Below are positions 24,622-32,761 of a DNA stretch of 64,000 bases, in pieces. The notes below the pieces were generated by a model. That model had not been told where the DNA came from and searched no databases. It saw only the letters and a program-made list of their open reading frames with translations. The stretch covers positions 310,001 to 374,000 of the forward strand of contig NZ_JAROCB010000002.1 in NCBI RefSeq assembly GCF_030433675.1. Reading direction: 5' to 3'. Numbering within the stretch: position 1 is the first letter of the stretch; each line of letters opens with the position of its first letter. The stretch comes from Leifsonia virtsii. GTDB taxonomy: Bacteria; Actinomycetota; Actinomycetes; Actinomycetales; Microbacteriaceae. Made by a program: the position numbers and the translations under genes.

Positions 24622-25461
24622 ATGGCACAGGAGAAGTGGCTGATCCAGCCCGGCGAGAGCCGCACGATCGACGTCGAGGTCGTCCGCGCGCTCAAGGTCG
24701 GCTTCATCGGGGGACAGATCGACATCGTCGGGCACGACGAGCCGAGCGCGCGCATCGAGGTCCACTCGGTCACTGGGCGCGACCTCAAGATCGTGATCGA
24801 CGGCGACCGGCTGGAGATCGACCACCCGCAGCTGCGCTGGGACAACTTCATCGAGGTCTTCAAGTCGATGCGGTCGAGCGCCCGCGCCGACGTCAGCGTG
24901 CTCGTCCCGCGCGACGTGGAGCTGAAGTTCGGCGTCGTCTCGGCCACGGCCCTGGTCTCGGGCCTCACCACGGATGCGCGCCTCAGCACGGTCTCCGGCG
25001 ACATCGTCGTCGACGGCCTCACCGGCGACATCGAGCTCAATTCGGTGAGCGGGGAGCTCTCGGTGCGCGACCACACCGGCCGCATCTCGGCGCACACGGT
25101 CTCGGGAGACGTGACCGCGACCGGCGCCATCCGCCGCTTCTCGGCCGACGGCGTCTCCGCCGACGTGATGCTGGATGTGACCGGCACCCCGGACGACATC
25201 GCGATCAACACGGTGTCCGGCGACACGACCATCCGCATCCCGGAGGCCATCGGCGCCCGGTACCGCGTGAACACCGTCTCCGGCAAGGTGCAGCTCGACA
25301 ACATGACGGTCGTCGGCGGCATGGGGAAGGGGTACACCGGCACCTCGGGAACCCTCGACGGCACCTGGGTCGAGATCAACGTGAACTCGGTCTCCGGCGA
25401 CGCCGCCGTTCTGCGCAGCGCCGCCACGACGAGCGCAGGCTCGCAGGAGGCGTCCGCGTGA
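24622..25461 (+). CDS. DUF4097 family beta-strand repeat protein
   Basis: The 279-residue protein is a right-handed beta-repeat protein with repeated T/N-V-S-G-D motifs (LSTVSGDIV, LNSVSGELS, HTVSGDVT, NTVSGDTT, NTVSGKVQ, NSVSGDAA). There is no signal peptide or transmembrane helix, so it is probably cytoplasmic. DUF4097/LiaF-C-like proteins often partner envelope-stress regulators. The ATG follows AAGGAGCAGGAAC, a clear ribosome binding site. The gene overlaps the PadR gene (GTGA), and the pair is preceded by two palindromic operators, consistent with auto-regulation. Confidence 0.9.
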   Translation: MAQEKWLIQPGESRTIDVEVVRALKVGFIGGQIDIVGHDEPSARIEVHSVTGRDLKIVIDGDRLEIDHPQLRWDNFIEVFKSMRSSARADVSVLVPRDVELKFGVVSATALVSGLTTDARLSTVSGDIVVDGLTGDIELNSVSGELSVRDHTGRISAHTVSGDVTATGAIRRFSADGVSADVMLDVTGTPDDIAINTVSGDTTIRIPEAIGARYRVNTVSGKVQLDNMTVVGGMGKGYTGTSGTLDGTWVEINVNSVSGDAAVLRSAATTSAGSQEASA

Positions 25462-26087
25462 GTCCCGTGTTCTCGCACGGCAGCCTCCGCCTCTACCTGC
25501 TGAGCCTGCTGGAGGAGTCGCCCCGGCACGGCTACGAGCTGATCCAGGCGCTCACCGACCGCTTCGGCGGCACCTACAGCCCGAGCGCCGGCACCATCTA
25601 CCCCCGGCTGGCGAAGCTGGAGGAGGAGGGCCTGGTCACCAAGACCGCGGAGGGCCGCAAGACCGTGTACGCCATCACGGACGCCGGCCGGGCCGAGCTC
25701 GAGGCGCGCCGGCCCGAGCTCGACGCGATCGAGGAGGAGGTCACCGATTCGGTGCGCCGCCTCGCCGACGAGGTGCGGGCCGGCGTCGATGACGCCATGC
25801 GCACCCTCCGCGCCGAGCTGGCCTCCGCCGCACGGCAGGCCAAGCGCAACGCCTCGCGGGTCGACCCGCGCCAGCAGGCGCGGGAGGCGGGCCGGGACGT
25901 CCGCGCGGCCGGCGCTGCGGCGGTGCGCGAGGCGGAGGCGGCGCTCAACGAGTTCCGTCAGCAGCTGCGCACCGACCTGCGTTCGGAGGCCGCGCGCGGG
26001 ACGCTCCCCGAGTCCGTCGTGCCGCTCCTGAAGTCGGAGCTGGACCGCGTTCAGCGCGCCGTCGTCGAGGCCATCGGCCGGCGCTGA
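25458..26087 (+). CDS. PadR-family transcriptional regulator
   Basis: The 209-residue protein has a winged-helix PadR domain (residues 8-80; LYLLSLLEESPRHGYELIQAL and GTIYPRLAKLEEEGLV). A long C-terminal helical region rich in Ala, Arg and Glu follows (about 95-209) and is likely a coiled coil. It is translationally coupled to the DUF4097 gene and is the obvious candidate to bind the two palindromes upstream of that operon. The C-terminal extension is longer than in classic PadR. The inducer is unknown. Confidence 0.92.
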   Translation: MSPVFSHGSLRLYLLSLLEESPRHGYELIQALTDRFGGTYSPSAGTIYPRLAKLEEEGLVTKTAEGRKTVYAITDAGRAELEARRPELDAIEEEVTDSVRRLADEVRAGVDDAMRTLRAELASAARQAKRNASRVDPRQQAREAGRDVRAAGAAAVREAEAALNEFRQQLRTDLRSEAARGTLPESVVPLLKSELDRVQRAVVEAIGRR

Positions 26088-26251
26088 CGGCGTCGTCGCT
26101 GCTTCGGAGAAGAGTCAGCGAATGCTCATCTCGCTCCCAGTGAGGCCGCTTCTGGCGGCGCGTCCGCGCGAATCCGCGGCGAAGGACGCGCTGCCGGATC
26201 AGCCCTCAGTGTTTGCAGATCCCCGGGAATCGGGCGGCGCGACGCGCCGGC

Positions 26252-26279
26252 TTGACAGTGCATTGCCAGCGAGTATGCT
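26252..26279 (+). promoter_or_regulatory. Promoter for the APC permease, probably giving a leaderless mRNA
   Basis: TTGACA (26252-26257) and TATGCT (26274-26279) with a 16-bp spacer are a strong housekeeping promoter. The predicted start site falls at about 26286-26288, on or next to the GTG start codon at 26288, and no Shine-Dalgarno is present. The remaining part of the 26088-26251 gap shows nothing distinctive. Confidence 0.75.
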
Positions 26280-26287
26280 CGCACCTC

Positions 26288-28474
26288 GTGACAAATGAGG
26301 GGAGATCCCCGAAGCGCTGGTTGATCGGCGACCCGCTTCCGAGCGAAAAGCTCGAAGGACAGCTGCTCCCGAAGCACCTCGCCCTACCCATCTTCGCCTC
26401 GGACGCCCTGTCGAGCGTCGCCTACGCGCCCCAGGAACTCCTGATGATCCTGCTGCTCGGTGGGCTCGCGTTCCTGACCTTCGCGCCGTGGGTCGCCGCG
26501 GCGGTCGTGGTGCTCCTCGTCACCGTCGTGCTCAGCTACCGCCAGCTGGTCAAGGCGTACCCCTCCGGCGGCGGCGACTACGAGGTCGCCCACAAGAACC
26601 TCGGCGAGAAGGCCGGTCTGATCGTCGCCTCCGCATTGCTGGTGGACTACGTCCTCACCGTGGCGGTGTCGGTCGCGTCGGGTGTCGACAACGTCATCTC
26701 GGCGCTCCCGTTCCTCGCGCCCTGGCGGGTCGAGCTCGCCATCCTCTGCGTCATCCTCATCGCGGCCGTCAACCTGCGCGGCGTGCGGGAGTCGTCCAAG
26801 GCGTTCGCCCTCCCGACCTACATCTTCATCGGCAGCATCGCCCTGATGATCGTCACCGCCCTGGTGCGGACGGCCCTCGGCAACGCTCCTGTCGCCGAGT
26901 CCGCCGGGTACCAGGTGCACGCCGACTCGCTCACCCAGGCGGCGGTCGTGCTGCTGCTGCTGCGCGCGTTCTCCAGCGGCTGCTCCGCCCTCACCGGTGT
27001 GGAGGCGGTCGCCAACGGTGTCCCGGCCTTCCGCACTCCCAAGATCCGCAACGCCCGCGTCACGCTCGGCCTCATGGGCGGCATCGCGATCACGCTGTTC
27101 GCCGGCCTCACCGCGACCGCGCTCATCAGCGGCGTCCACTACGCCGAGAACCCGTGCGATCTGCAGGGCTGGGCGCAGTGCGCCACCTCGCCGCAGCGGA
27201 GCCTCATCGCGCAGATCGCCGCGGCCACCTTCGGCAACAACACGTTCTTCTTCTTCCTGGTGCAGGCGGCGACGGCCGTCGTCCTGCTGCTCGCGGCCAA
27301 CACCGCGTTCAACGGCTTCCCGCTGCTCGGCTCGGTGCTCGCCCGCGACTCGTACGCGCCGAAGGCCCTCAACACGCGCGGCGACCGCCTGGTGTACTCG
27401 AACGGCATGATCATCCTGGCCCTCGCGGCCACGGTGCTGCTGGTCGTCTACCAGGCCAACCTGACCCAGCTCATCCAGCTGTACATCATCGGCGTGTTCG
27501 TCTCGTTCACGCTCGGCCAGTCCGGGATGGTGAAGCACTGGATCACGCTGCTGCGCTCCGGCGGGCAGACCGGCCGGGAGCGCACCGGCATCGTCCGCTC
27601 GCTGTGCATCAACGCGTTCGGCGCCTGCCTGACCGCCATCGTGCTCATCGTCGTGACGATCACCAAGTTCACGCACGGCGCGTACCTCGTCTTCATCTTC
27701 ATGCCGATCCTCTGGTTCCTCATGCTCGGCGTGAACCGGTACTACCGGGATGTGGAGAAGGAGATCGAGGTCGACCCGGTGACCACCTTCGGCGCCGTCG
27801 GCGACCACGCCGTCGTGCTGGTCGGCAAGATGCAGAAGCCGGCCCTCAAGGCGCTCGACTACGCCATCGCGGCGCGGCACGACTCGATCGAGGCCGTCCA
27901 CGTCTCCATCGAGGAGGAGGCGACGCAGAAGCTGCAGCGCCAGTGGGTGGAGCAGAACATCCACGTGCCGCTGACGATCATCGAGTCGCCGTACCGCGAC
28001 TTCGGCATCCCGCTGGTGAAGTACCTCAAGCACCGCCGCGAGCAGCACGGCTCCGAGGTCGTGACCGTCTACCTGCCGCAGTACATCGTCGGCCACTGGT
28101 GGGAGTCGCTGCTGCACAACCACCGCGCCCGCCGGATCAGCAAGCAGCTCATGCTGTGCCACGGCGTCACCGTCGCGCTCGTGCCGTGGCTGCTCGACTC
28201 CTCGTCGTTGATCTACGGCCGCCGGTCCCGCCCGCTGCCCGGCCAGGACCGCCGAGGCGAGCCGGTGCGCCCCGTGGCGCGGCGCCCGCTGGTGCCGGCG
28301 TCGCGACCGCATGCGCGCATCCACATCCACGAGGTGCCGATCACGATCGATCAGCCGCCGCAGACCGCGGAGGACATCGCCGCGACGATCCCGGAGCCCG
28401 CGCGCGAGCCGCAGGAGGCCGGCGCCGGGTCCGGCGCGCAGCAGAAGCGGGTGCCGGCGCGAGCGAAGCGCTAG
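26288..28474 (+). CDS. APC-superfamily amino-acid/polyamine or cation permease
   Basis: The 728-residue integral membrane protein has about 12 transmembrane helices in residues 40-480, including ASDALSSVAYAPQELL, the unwound TM1 segment typical of the superfamily, and AFSSGCSALTGVEAVANGVP. A cytoplasmic domain of about 250 residues follows with VVLVGKMQKPALKALDYAI, then a Pro/Arg-rich tail. Such large soluble C-terminal domains occur in actinobacterial APC permeases related to KimA-type potassium importers. Substrate assignment is therefore open between potassium and amino acids. The GTG at 26288 is chosen because the promoter leaves no room for an upstream start. Confidence 0.85.
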   Translation: MTNEGRSPKRWLIGDPLPSEKLEGQLLPKHLALPIFASDALSSVAYAPQELLMILLLGGLAFLTFAPWVAAAVVVLLVTVVLSYRQLVKAYPSGGGDYEVAHKNLGEKAGLIVASALLVDYVLTVAVSVASGVDNVISALPFLAPWRVELAILCVILIAAVNLRGVRESSKAFALPTYIFIGSIALMIVTALVRTALGNAPVAESAGYQVHADSLTQAAVVLLLLRAFSSGCSALTGVEAVANGVPAFRTPKIRNARVTLGLMGGIAITLFAGLTATALISGVHYAENPCDLQGWAQCATSPQRSLIAQIAAATFGNNTFFFFLVQAATAVVLLLAANTAFNGFPLLGSVLARDSYAPKALNTRGDRLVYSNGMIILALAATVLLVVYQANLTQLIQLYIIGVFVSFTLGQSGMVKHWITLLRSGGQTGRERTGIVRSLCINAFGACLTAIVLIVVTITKFTHGAYLVFIFMPILWFLMLGVNRYYRDVEKEIEVDPVTTFGAVGDHAVVLVGKMQKPALKALDYAIAARHDSIEAVHVSIEEEATQKLQRQWVEQNIHVPLTIIESPYRDFGIPLVKYLKHRREQHGSEVVTVYLPQYIVGHWWESLLHNHRARRISKQLMLCHGVTVALVPWLLDSSSLIYGRRSRPLPGQDRRGEPVRPVARRPLVPASRPHARIHIHEVPITIDQPPQTAEDIAATIPEPAREPQEAGAGSGAQQKRVPARAKR

Positions 28475-28490
28475 GTCCGGGCTCCGCGGG

Positions 28491-29051
28491 TCAGTGCGAG
28501 GCCCGCGCCTTGGCGGCGTGCCGTGCGACGCGTGCCCGGTTGCCGCAGCCGTCGGGCGTGCACCAGCGGCGCTTGCTGTTGGTGGCGACGAAGAGCTGAG
28601 AGCAGTCCTCGGCCGCGCACTCGCGGAGCCGCCCGGCGCGGAGCGCGTCGAGGACGGCGAGAAGCGACCGGATGACGGCCGCCCGGCTGCCCTCGGCCGT
28701 GCCGTCGGCCGGGGAGGCGATGGTCACCTCGAGGCCGTCGGCGCCCTGCTGCAGGTTCGGGTGCTCGGGCGCAGCGGCGAGCACGGCGTTCGCGCGCGCG
28801 ACCAGGGGAGCGGACGCGTCCCGCCCTTCCCGCGCGGAGGCCAGGAGCTCGGCGGTGAGCGCGCGGAGCGCGATCGTGTCGTCCTTCGCAAGCCCGGCGA
28901 GTGGACGGGGTGAGCGCGCCGCCTGGAACGCCCAGAACTCCTCCGTCGCGTCGTCTGCGTCGAGCTGGTCGAGGGCGGGCGTGTGCGCGGTCTTGAGCGT
29001 GTTGACGAGGTCGATCGCGAGCGGTTCGCCGAGGAGCGTGAAGTGGGCCAC
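28491..29051 (-). CDS. CGNR zinc-finger protein (ABATE domain)
   Basis: The 186-residue protein has an N-terminal ABATE domain (GEPLAIDLVNTL) and a C-terminal CGNR zinc finger. The visible finger residues are CAAEDC, WCTPDGCGNRARV and RHAAKARA. Such proteins are presumed DNA-binding regulators. It is divergent from the TDT transporter gene with 58 bp between starts, so it probably regulates that gene. The GTG start lies 6-7 nt after TAGACT on the minus strand and has no Shine-Dalgarno, consistent with a leaderless message. Confidence 0.88.
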   Translation of the reverse strand: MAHFTLLGEPLAIDLVNTLKTAHTPALDQLDADDATEEFWAFQAARSPRPLAGLAKDDTIALRALTAELLASAREGRDASAPLVARANAVLAAAPEHPNLQQGADGLEVTIASPADGTAEGSRAAVIRSLLAVLDALRAGRLRECAAEDCSQLFVATNSKRRWCTPDGCGNRARVARHAAKARASH

Positions 29052-29067
29052 GGGACGAGTCTAGCAA

Positions 29068-29100
29068 ACTAATGGATAAAGTGGGCGCGAATGCGTTAGT
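29068..29100. promoter_or_regulatory. Inverted repeat between the CGNR and TDT genes
   Basis: ACTAATGG (29068-29075) and GCGTTAGT (29093-29100) form imperfect inverted half-sites (ACTAAY) about 25 bp apart. The right half overlaps the TAGTAT -10 of the TDT gene and the left half is next to the -10 of the CGNR gene, so one bound protein could control both. Confidence 0.45.
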
Positions 29101-29109
29101 ATCATCGCC

Positions 29110-30114
29110 ATGACCCGCGAACGCATCCCCCTCAACACCCTCGCCGTCCCGTTCGGCCTCGCCGGGCTGGCCGAGGTGTGGACCGCCGCGAGTGCCGTCC
29201 TCGGCCTGCCCGACGCCGTGCCCGACGCGTTCTGGCTCCTCGCCGGCGCCGCGTGGCTCGCCATGATCGCCGCACACGTCGTGCGCGGCATCCGCGTGCA
29301 CCGCCCGCTCACCGAGCAGCTCCGGCACCCGGCGCAGGGCCCGATCGCCGCGTTGGTCCCCGTGGTCGGGATGCTGCTCGGGGCGCGGCTCCACGGTGTC
29401 CTGCCGGTCGCGGGCACCGTGCTCGTGGTCCTCTCGATCGCGACCGCGACGGTGTTCGCCGGCTGGATCCTCGCACGCTGGCTGCGCGGCACCGAGACGG
29501 CAGCGGTCCACGGCGGCTACCTGCTGCCCACGGTCGCGGCCGGGCTGATCGCCGGCACCACGGCCGCCGAGGTGGGCCTGCCCGAGGTCGGCTGGGCCGC
29601 GTTCTCGGTCGGGGTGCTGTTCTGGTTCGTCATCTTCGGCATCCTGGTCGCGCGCTTCGGCGCGCTCGCCGCGCTCCCTGGCCCGCTCGTGCCGACCATG
29701 GCCATCCTCGTCGCACCGCCGGCGGTCGCCGGTCTCGCCTGGATCGCACTGACCGGGCGCGCCGACGGCCCTGTCGTCGACGGACTCGTCGGCCTCACGG
29801 TGCTGTCCGTGCTCGTGCAGGCGGCGCTCCTCCCGCTCTACCGGCGGACGCCGTTCAGCCTCGGCGCGTGGTCGTTCACGTTCCCCTTCGCAGCGGTCGC
29901 GACGCTGTTCGTCGCGGTGTCCGCCGGCGTCCCGGTGCTGTCGGTGGTCGTGGCCGTCGCCGGTGCGGCCGCGATCACGCTGCTGGTCGGAACGGTCGCC
30001 TACCGGTCGCTCCGGCTGCTCGCCCGCTCGCGGCGCGCGGCCGAGCGCCAGCTCACCGCCGCGGACGACCGGGCGGAACGCGGCGGGGCGCACCCCGCGC
30101 GCCTGCGGGCCTGA
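29110..30114 (+). CDS. TDT-family transporter (tellurite-resistance/dicarboxylate transporter)
   Basis: The 334-residue protein has about ten hydrophobic segments and the SLAC1/TehA/Mae1-like layout. Landmarks are TLAVPFGLAGLAEVWTAA at the N-terminus and GYLLPTVAAGLIAGTTAAEVG in the middle. The family moves anions such as malate, sulfite, chloride or tellurite-linked species. A TAGTAT box ends 7 nt before the ATG with no ribosome binding site, so the mRNA is probably leaderless. Its divergent CGNR neighbour is the likely regulator. Confidence 0.85.
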   Translation: MTRERIPLNTLAVPFGLAGLAEVWTAASAVLGLPDAVPDAFWLLAGAAWLAMIAAHVVRGIRVHRPLTEQLRHPAQGPIAALVPVVGMLLGARLHGVLPVAGTVLVVLSIATATVFAGWILARWLRGTETAAVHGGYLLPTVAAGLIAGTTAAEVGLPEVGWAAFSVGVLFWFVIFGILVARFGALAALPGPLVPTMAILVAPPAVAGLAWIALTGRADGPVVDGLVGLTVLSVLVQAALLPLYRRTPFSLGAWSFTFPFAAVATLFVAVSAGVPVLSVVVAVAGAAAITLLVGTVAYRSLRLLARSRRAAERQLTAADDRAERGGAHPARLRA

Positions 30115-30132
30115 CGCAGGGGCGGGCTGCGG

Positions 30133-30867
30133 TCAGGGCCGGGCGCTCGCGGGGAAGGCGACCAGCGGGCCGTGCCCGGGGAGGACCAGGTCGGCGTCGC
30201 ACAGCACCAGGCGGCGGGCGCTCCGGGCGGCCTCGTCCGCATCCGACTGGAAGAACGCGGGCAGCTGCTGCAGCTCGCCGGTCTCGCGCAGCAGCGGGTG
30301 ACCGCTGACGATCGCGTCTCCGGTGATCAGCGCGCGCGACTCCGGCTCCAGGAAGCACACGCTTCCGCTCGTATGGCCGGGGGCGGGCACGATCCGGAGG
30401 GTGTGGCCGGTGTTCAGCCGCACCTCCTCGCCGTCGAGGGCCACCGCGTCCCGCACCCCGACGTCGGCCTTGCCGCCGGCGCGGACCGCGGCGACCGCCC
30501 AGCGCACCGTGCCGCGGGCGAAGATCGACGGCAGCAGGTCGCGCACGGTCACCTGCTCGGTGACGTCGCGGCGCACGTTCGGCAACTCGTCCAGGGCGGC
30601 GGCCACGACGACGCCGCGTTCGGCGGCGAACCATGCGCTCGCGCCGAGGTGGTCGGAGTGGCCGTGGGTGATCAGGATGCGCCGCAGCCCGGCAGGGTCC
30701 GCTCCCGCGATCCGGATCGACTCCTCCACCAGCGGCCGGTCGGCGGGGTAGCCGCAGTCGACCAGCTCGACGGCGCCGTCGCCGTGGAAGACGGTCCAGT
30801 TGGAGAGCGGGCCTTCGACGAAGAGGACGCCGGGGGCGACGCGGGTGGTCGAGCGGATGCTGGTCAC
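30133..30867 (-). CDS. MBL-fold metallo-hydrolase
   Basis: The 244-residue protein carries the zinc-binding motif THGHSDHLG (His68, His70, Asp72, His73), a later PAPGHTSGSVCF, ALITGDAIV and VLPGHGPL, the full metallo-beta-lactamase-fold ligand set. The family includes lactonases, thioesterases and glyoxalase II-like enzymes, and the substrate here is unknown. The GTG start lies 6 nt after TACAGT on the minus strand, again suggesting leaderless translation. It is divergent from the TipA-like regulator, and only 83 bp lie between them. Confidence 0.9.
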   Translation of the reverse strand: MTSIRSTTRVAPGVLFVEGPLSNWTVFHGDGAVELVDCGYPADRPLVEESIRIAGADPAGLRRILITHGHSDHLGASAWFAAERGVVVAAALDELPNVRRDVTEQVTVRDLLPSIFARGTVRWAVAAVRAGGKADVGVRDAVALDGEEVRLNTGHTLRIVPAPGHTSGSVCFLEPESRALITGDAIVSGHPLLRETGELQQLPAFFQSDADEAARSARRLVLCDADLVLPGHGPLVAFPASARP

Positions 30868-30889
30868 CAGGTCACTGTAGCCGGACCGC

Positions 30890-30920
30890 TTGACCTTGAC
30901 GTAACGTCAACTCCTAGCGT
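30890..30920 (+). promoter_or_regulatory. MerR-type promoter with 19-bp spacer and internal palindrome
   Basis: TTGACC (30890-30895) and TAGCGT (30915-30920) are separated by exactly 19 bp. The spacer begins with the perfect palindrome TTGACGTAACGTCAA (30896-30910). Long spacers with a dyad between -35 and -10 are the hallmark of MerR-activated promoters, and the next gene encodes a MerR regulator. Confidence 0.82.
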
Positions 30921-30950
30921 GGATGACGCACCGCACGAGAGGAGGGGGAC

Positions 30951-31712
30951 ATGGACTGGTCCATCCAGGACATCGCACGGATCGCCGGCACCACCAGCCG
31001 TACGCTGCGCCACTACGACGCCATCGGGCTGCTGAAGCCGAGCCGCGTCGGCGGCAACGGCTACCGGTACTACGACCGCGACTCCCTCGTGCGGCTGCAG
31101 CGCATCCTGCTGCTCCGCGAGCTCGGTCTCGGCCTCGACGCCGTCGGCCGCGTGCTCGACGACCGCACGGATGCGGTGCCCGCGCTGCGCGACCACCTCC
31201 AGTGGCTGCGTGCGGAGCGGGAGCGGCTGGCGCGGCAGATCGCGTCGGTCGAGTCGACGATCCACGCCGTGGAGGAAGGAGAGGAACTCGTGGCAGAGCA
31301 GATGTTCGACGGGTTCGATCACACGCAGTACAAGGAGGAGGTCGAGCAGCGCTGGGGGAAGGACGCCTACGCGGCGTCGGACCGCTGGTGGCGCAGCAAG
31401 ACCCCGGAGGAGCGGGCCGAGTGGCAGGCGCGCCAGGCGCGGCTCGCCGCGGACTGGCAGGCGGCGGCCGCGTCCGGCGTCTCACCCGACTCGGAGGAGG
31501 CGCAGGCGCTCGCCCGGCGTCACGCCGACTGGCTGGCCGACATCCCGGGCACCCCGGGCTACGGCACGGGCGCGCCGCTCGCGGCGTACCTGACCGGGCT
31601 CGGCGACATGTACGTCGCCGACGAGCGCTTCGCCGCGAACTACGGCGGCCCCTCCGGGGCCGCCTTCGTGCGCGACGCCCTCCACGCCTACGCCGCCGCG
31701 CACCTCGCCTGA
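30951..31712 (+). CDS. MerR-family regulator with TipAS effector domain
   Basis: The 253-residue protein has an N-terminal MerR winged helix (SIQDIARIAGTTSRTLRHYDAIGLL at the start), a dimerisation coiled coil around residues 75-115 and a C-terminal TipAS-like domain (from about 120; EEVEQRWGKDAY and the later YVADERFAANY). TipA proteins bind thiopeptides or other peptide-like drugs and activate transcription. It most likely activates its own 19-bp-spaced promoter. An internal ATG near MFDGFDHTQYK could give a separate TipAS-only product, as happens in Streptomyces tipA. The 3' end faces a hairpin repeat. Confidence 0.9.
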   Translation: MDWSIQDIARIAGTTSRTLRHYDAIGLLKPSRVGGNGYRYYDRDSLVRLQRILLLRELGLGLDAVGRVLDDRTDAVPALRDHLQWLRAERERLARQIASVESTIHAVEEGEELVAEQMFDGFDHTQYKEEVEQRWGKDAYAASDRWWRSKTPEERAEWQARQARLAADWQAAAASGVSPDSEEAQALARRHADWLADIPGTPGYGTGAPLAAYLTGLGDMYVADERFAANYGGPSGAAFVRDALHAYAAAHLA

Positions 31713-31722
31713 CCCGCCCCCA

Positions 31723-31789
31723 GCCATCAGCTCCTGACTTTTTCGAGCAACACGCCGCGCGCAGGTCGAAGAACTCAGGAGCTGATGGC
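31723..31789. repeat. Gene-end hairpin element, copy 2
   Basis: The arms 31723-31746 and 31766-31789 (24 bp, two mismatches) share the core AGCTCCTGA-TTTTCGA with copy 1. The 19-nt loop contains ACACGCCG. It lies between the convergent TipA-like and YczE genes. The mismatched arm (CTGACTTTTTCGA) is the same as in copy 3 but on the opposite side, so copies 2 and 3 are one asymmetric element in opposite orientations. Confidence 0.88.
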
Positions 31790-31794
31790 GTCGG

Positions 31795-32697
31795 TCAGGG
31801 GTGGCGGGGGCGGCGGGTGATGCGGTCGTCGAGCCAGTGGGCGGCGATCACGCGCGACGGGCGGGACGCACGAGATGCGGACGGCTCGCGCGGCGCCCGG
31901 GGCTCGCGGTCGGGCTGCGGAGCGCGGACGAAGGGGGAGTCCGGACGGGCGAAGCGGTCGTGCGCCGCGCGGTCGGATTCGAGCAGGATGCCGTCGCGCA
32001 CGTCGAAACGGACGGCATCCTGCTCGCCCTCGAGGCCGGCCGACTGCTCGGCCGTTCCCTCGAGCTCGCTCTCCAGTCCCGCCGCAGCCGTTGCAGCGTC
32101 CTGCGGAAGGCGGATCGCGAAGAAGGGGAGGGTGATGCTGCAGAGCGGCCCGACGAGCAGCGCGAACGCGAGCGTCCCGATGCCGACGTTCCCGCCGAGC
32201 GCCCACCCGACGATGAGCACGGTCACCTCGATGGCGGTGCGCACCATCCAGATCGGCCGGCCGGTGCGGGCGTGCAGGCCCGTCATCAGGCCGTCGCGCG
32301 GGCCGGGCCCGAGGCGCGGGCCGATGTAGAGGCCGGTCGCGACCGCGAGCAGCACGAGGCCCGCGGCGAAGAACAGCACCTGCGCCCACAACTCCGTCTG
32401 CTGCGGCAGCAGGTCGAGCCCCAGCTGGGCGCTCGGTCCGACCAGCAGCACGTTCAGGATGGTGCCGAGCCCCGGCTTCTGCCGCAGCGGGATCCAGAAC
32501 GCCAGCACGACGAGCCCGATCAGGTTGGTGACCCACCCGAACTCGATGCCGGTCTTGAGGGACAGGCCCTGCGCGAGCACGTCCCACGGCGACACCCCGA
32601 TGCCGGCGCGGACCATGAGCGAGATGGCGATCCCGTAGAGGAACAGTCCGATCAGCAGCTGCACGATGCGGCGGGTGAGGAGGAGTCGGGTGGTCAT
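31795..32697 (-). CDS. YczE/YyaS/YitT-like membrane protein
   Basis: The 300-residue protein has about five transmembrane helices in residues 8-190, starting RIVQLLIGLFLYGIAISLMVRAG, with VSPWDVLAQGLSL and LGPGPRDGLMTGL as typical YczE motifs. A C-terminal cytoplasmic tail of about 100 charged residues is added. YczE genes are repeatedly found divergent from MocR-type YczR regulators, exactly the arrangement here. The function is unknown; transport of a vitamin B6-like or amino compound has been proposed from the MocR link. The start codon is at 32695-32697. Confidence 0.87.
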   Translation of the reverse strand: MTTRLLLTRRIVQLLIGLFLYGIAISLMVRAGIGVSPWDVLAQGLSLKTGIEFGWVTNLIGLVVLAFWIPLRQKPGLGTILNVLLVGPSAQLGLDLLPQQTELWAQVLFFAAGLVLLAVATGLYIGPRLGPGPRDGLMTGLHARTGRPIWMVRTAIEVTVLIVGWALGGNVGIGTLAFALLVGPLCSITLPFFAIRLPQDAATAAAGLESELEGTAEQSAGLEGEQDAVRFDVRDGILLESDRAAHDRFARPDSPFVRAPQPDREPRAPREPSASRASRPSRVIAAHWLDDRITRRPRHP

Positions 32698-32706
32698 GGC
32701 TGCAAT

Positions 32707-32743
32707 CCAATCGCAGCGATTGGACTGGCGGCAAGATGCCAAT
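32707..32743. promoter_or_regulatory. Predicted MocR (YczR-like) binding region
   Basis: CCAATCGCAGCGATTGG (32707-32723) is a perfect 17-bp palindrome, and another CCAAT lies at 32739-32743. The repeated ATTGG/CCAAT half-sites fill the 64-bp gap between divergent starts, the usual place for MocR operators. Confidence 0.72.
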
Positions 32744-32761
32744 TCGCCTAAAGTGGCCTGC

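Noticed and set aside
26384-28330. A 648-residue frame antisense to the APC permease
   Set aside because: Composition dominated by Asp, Arg, His and Gly; the opposite strand encodes a clear transporter with membrane helices.
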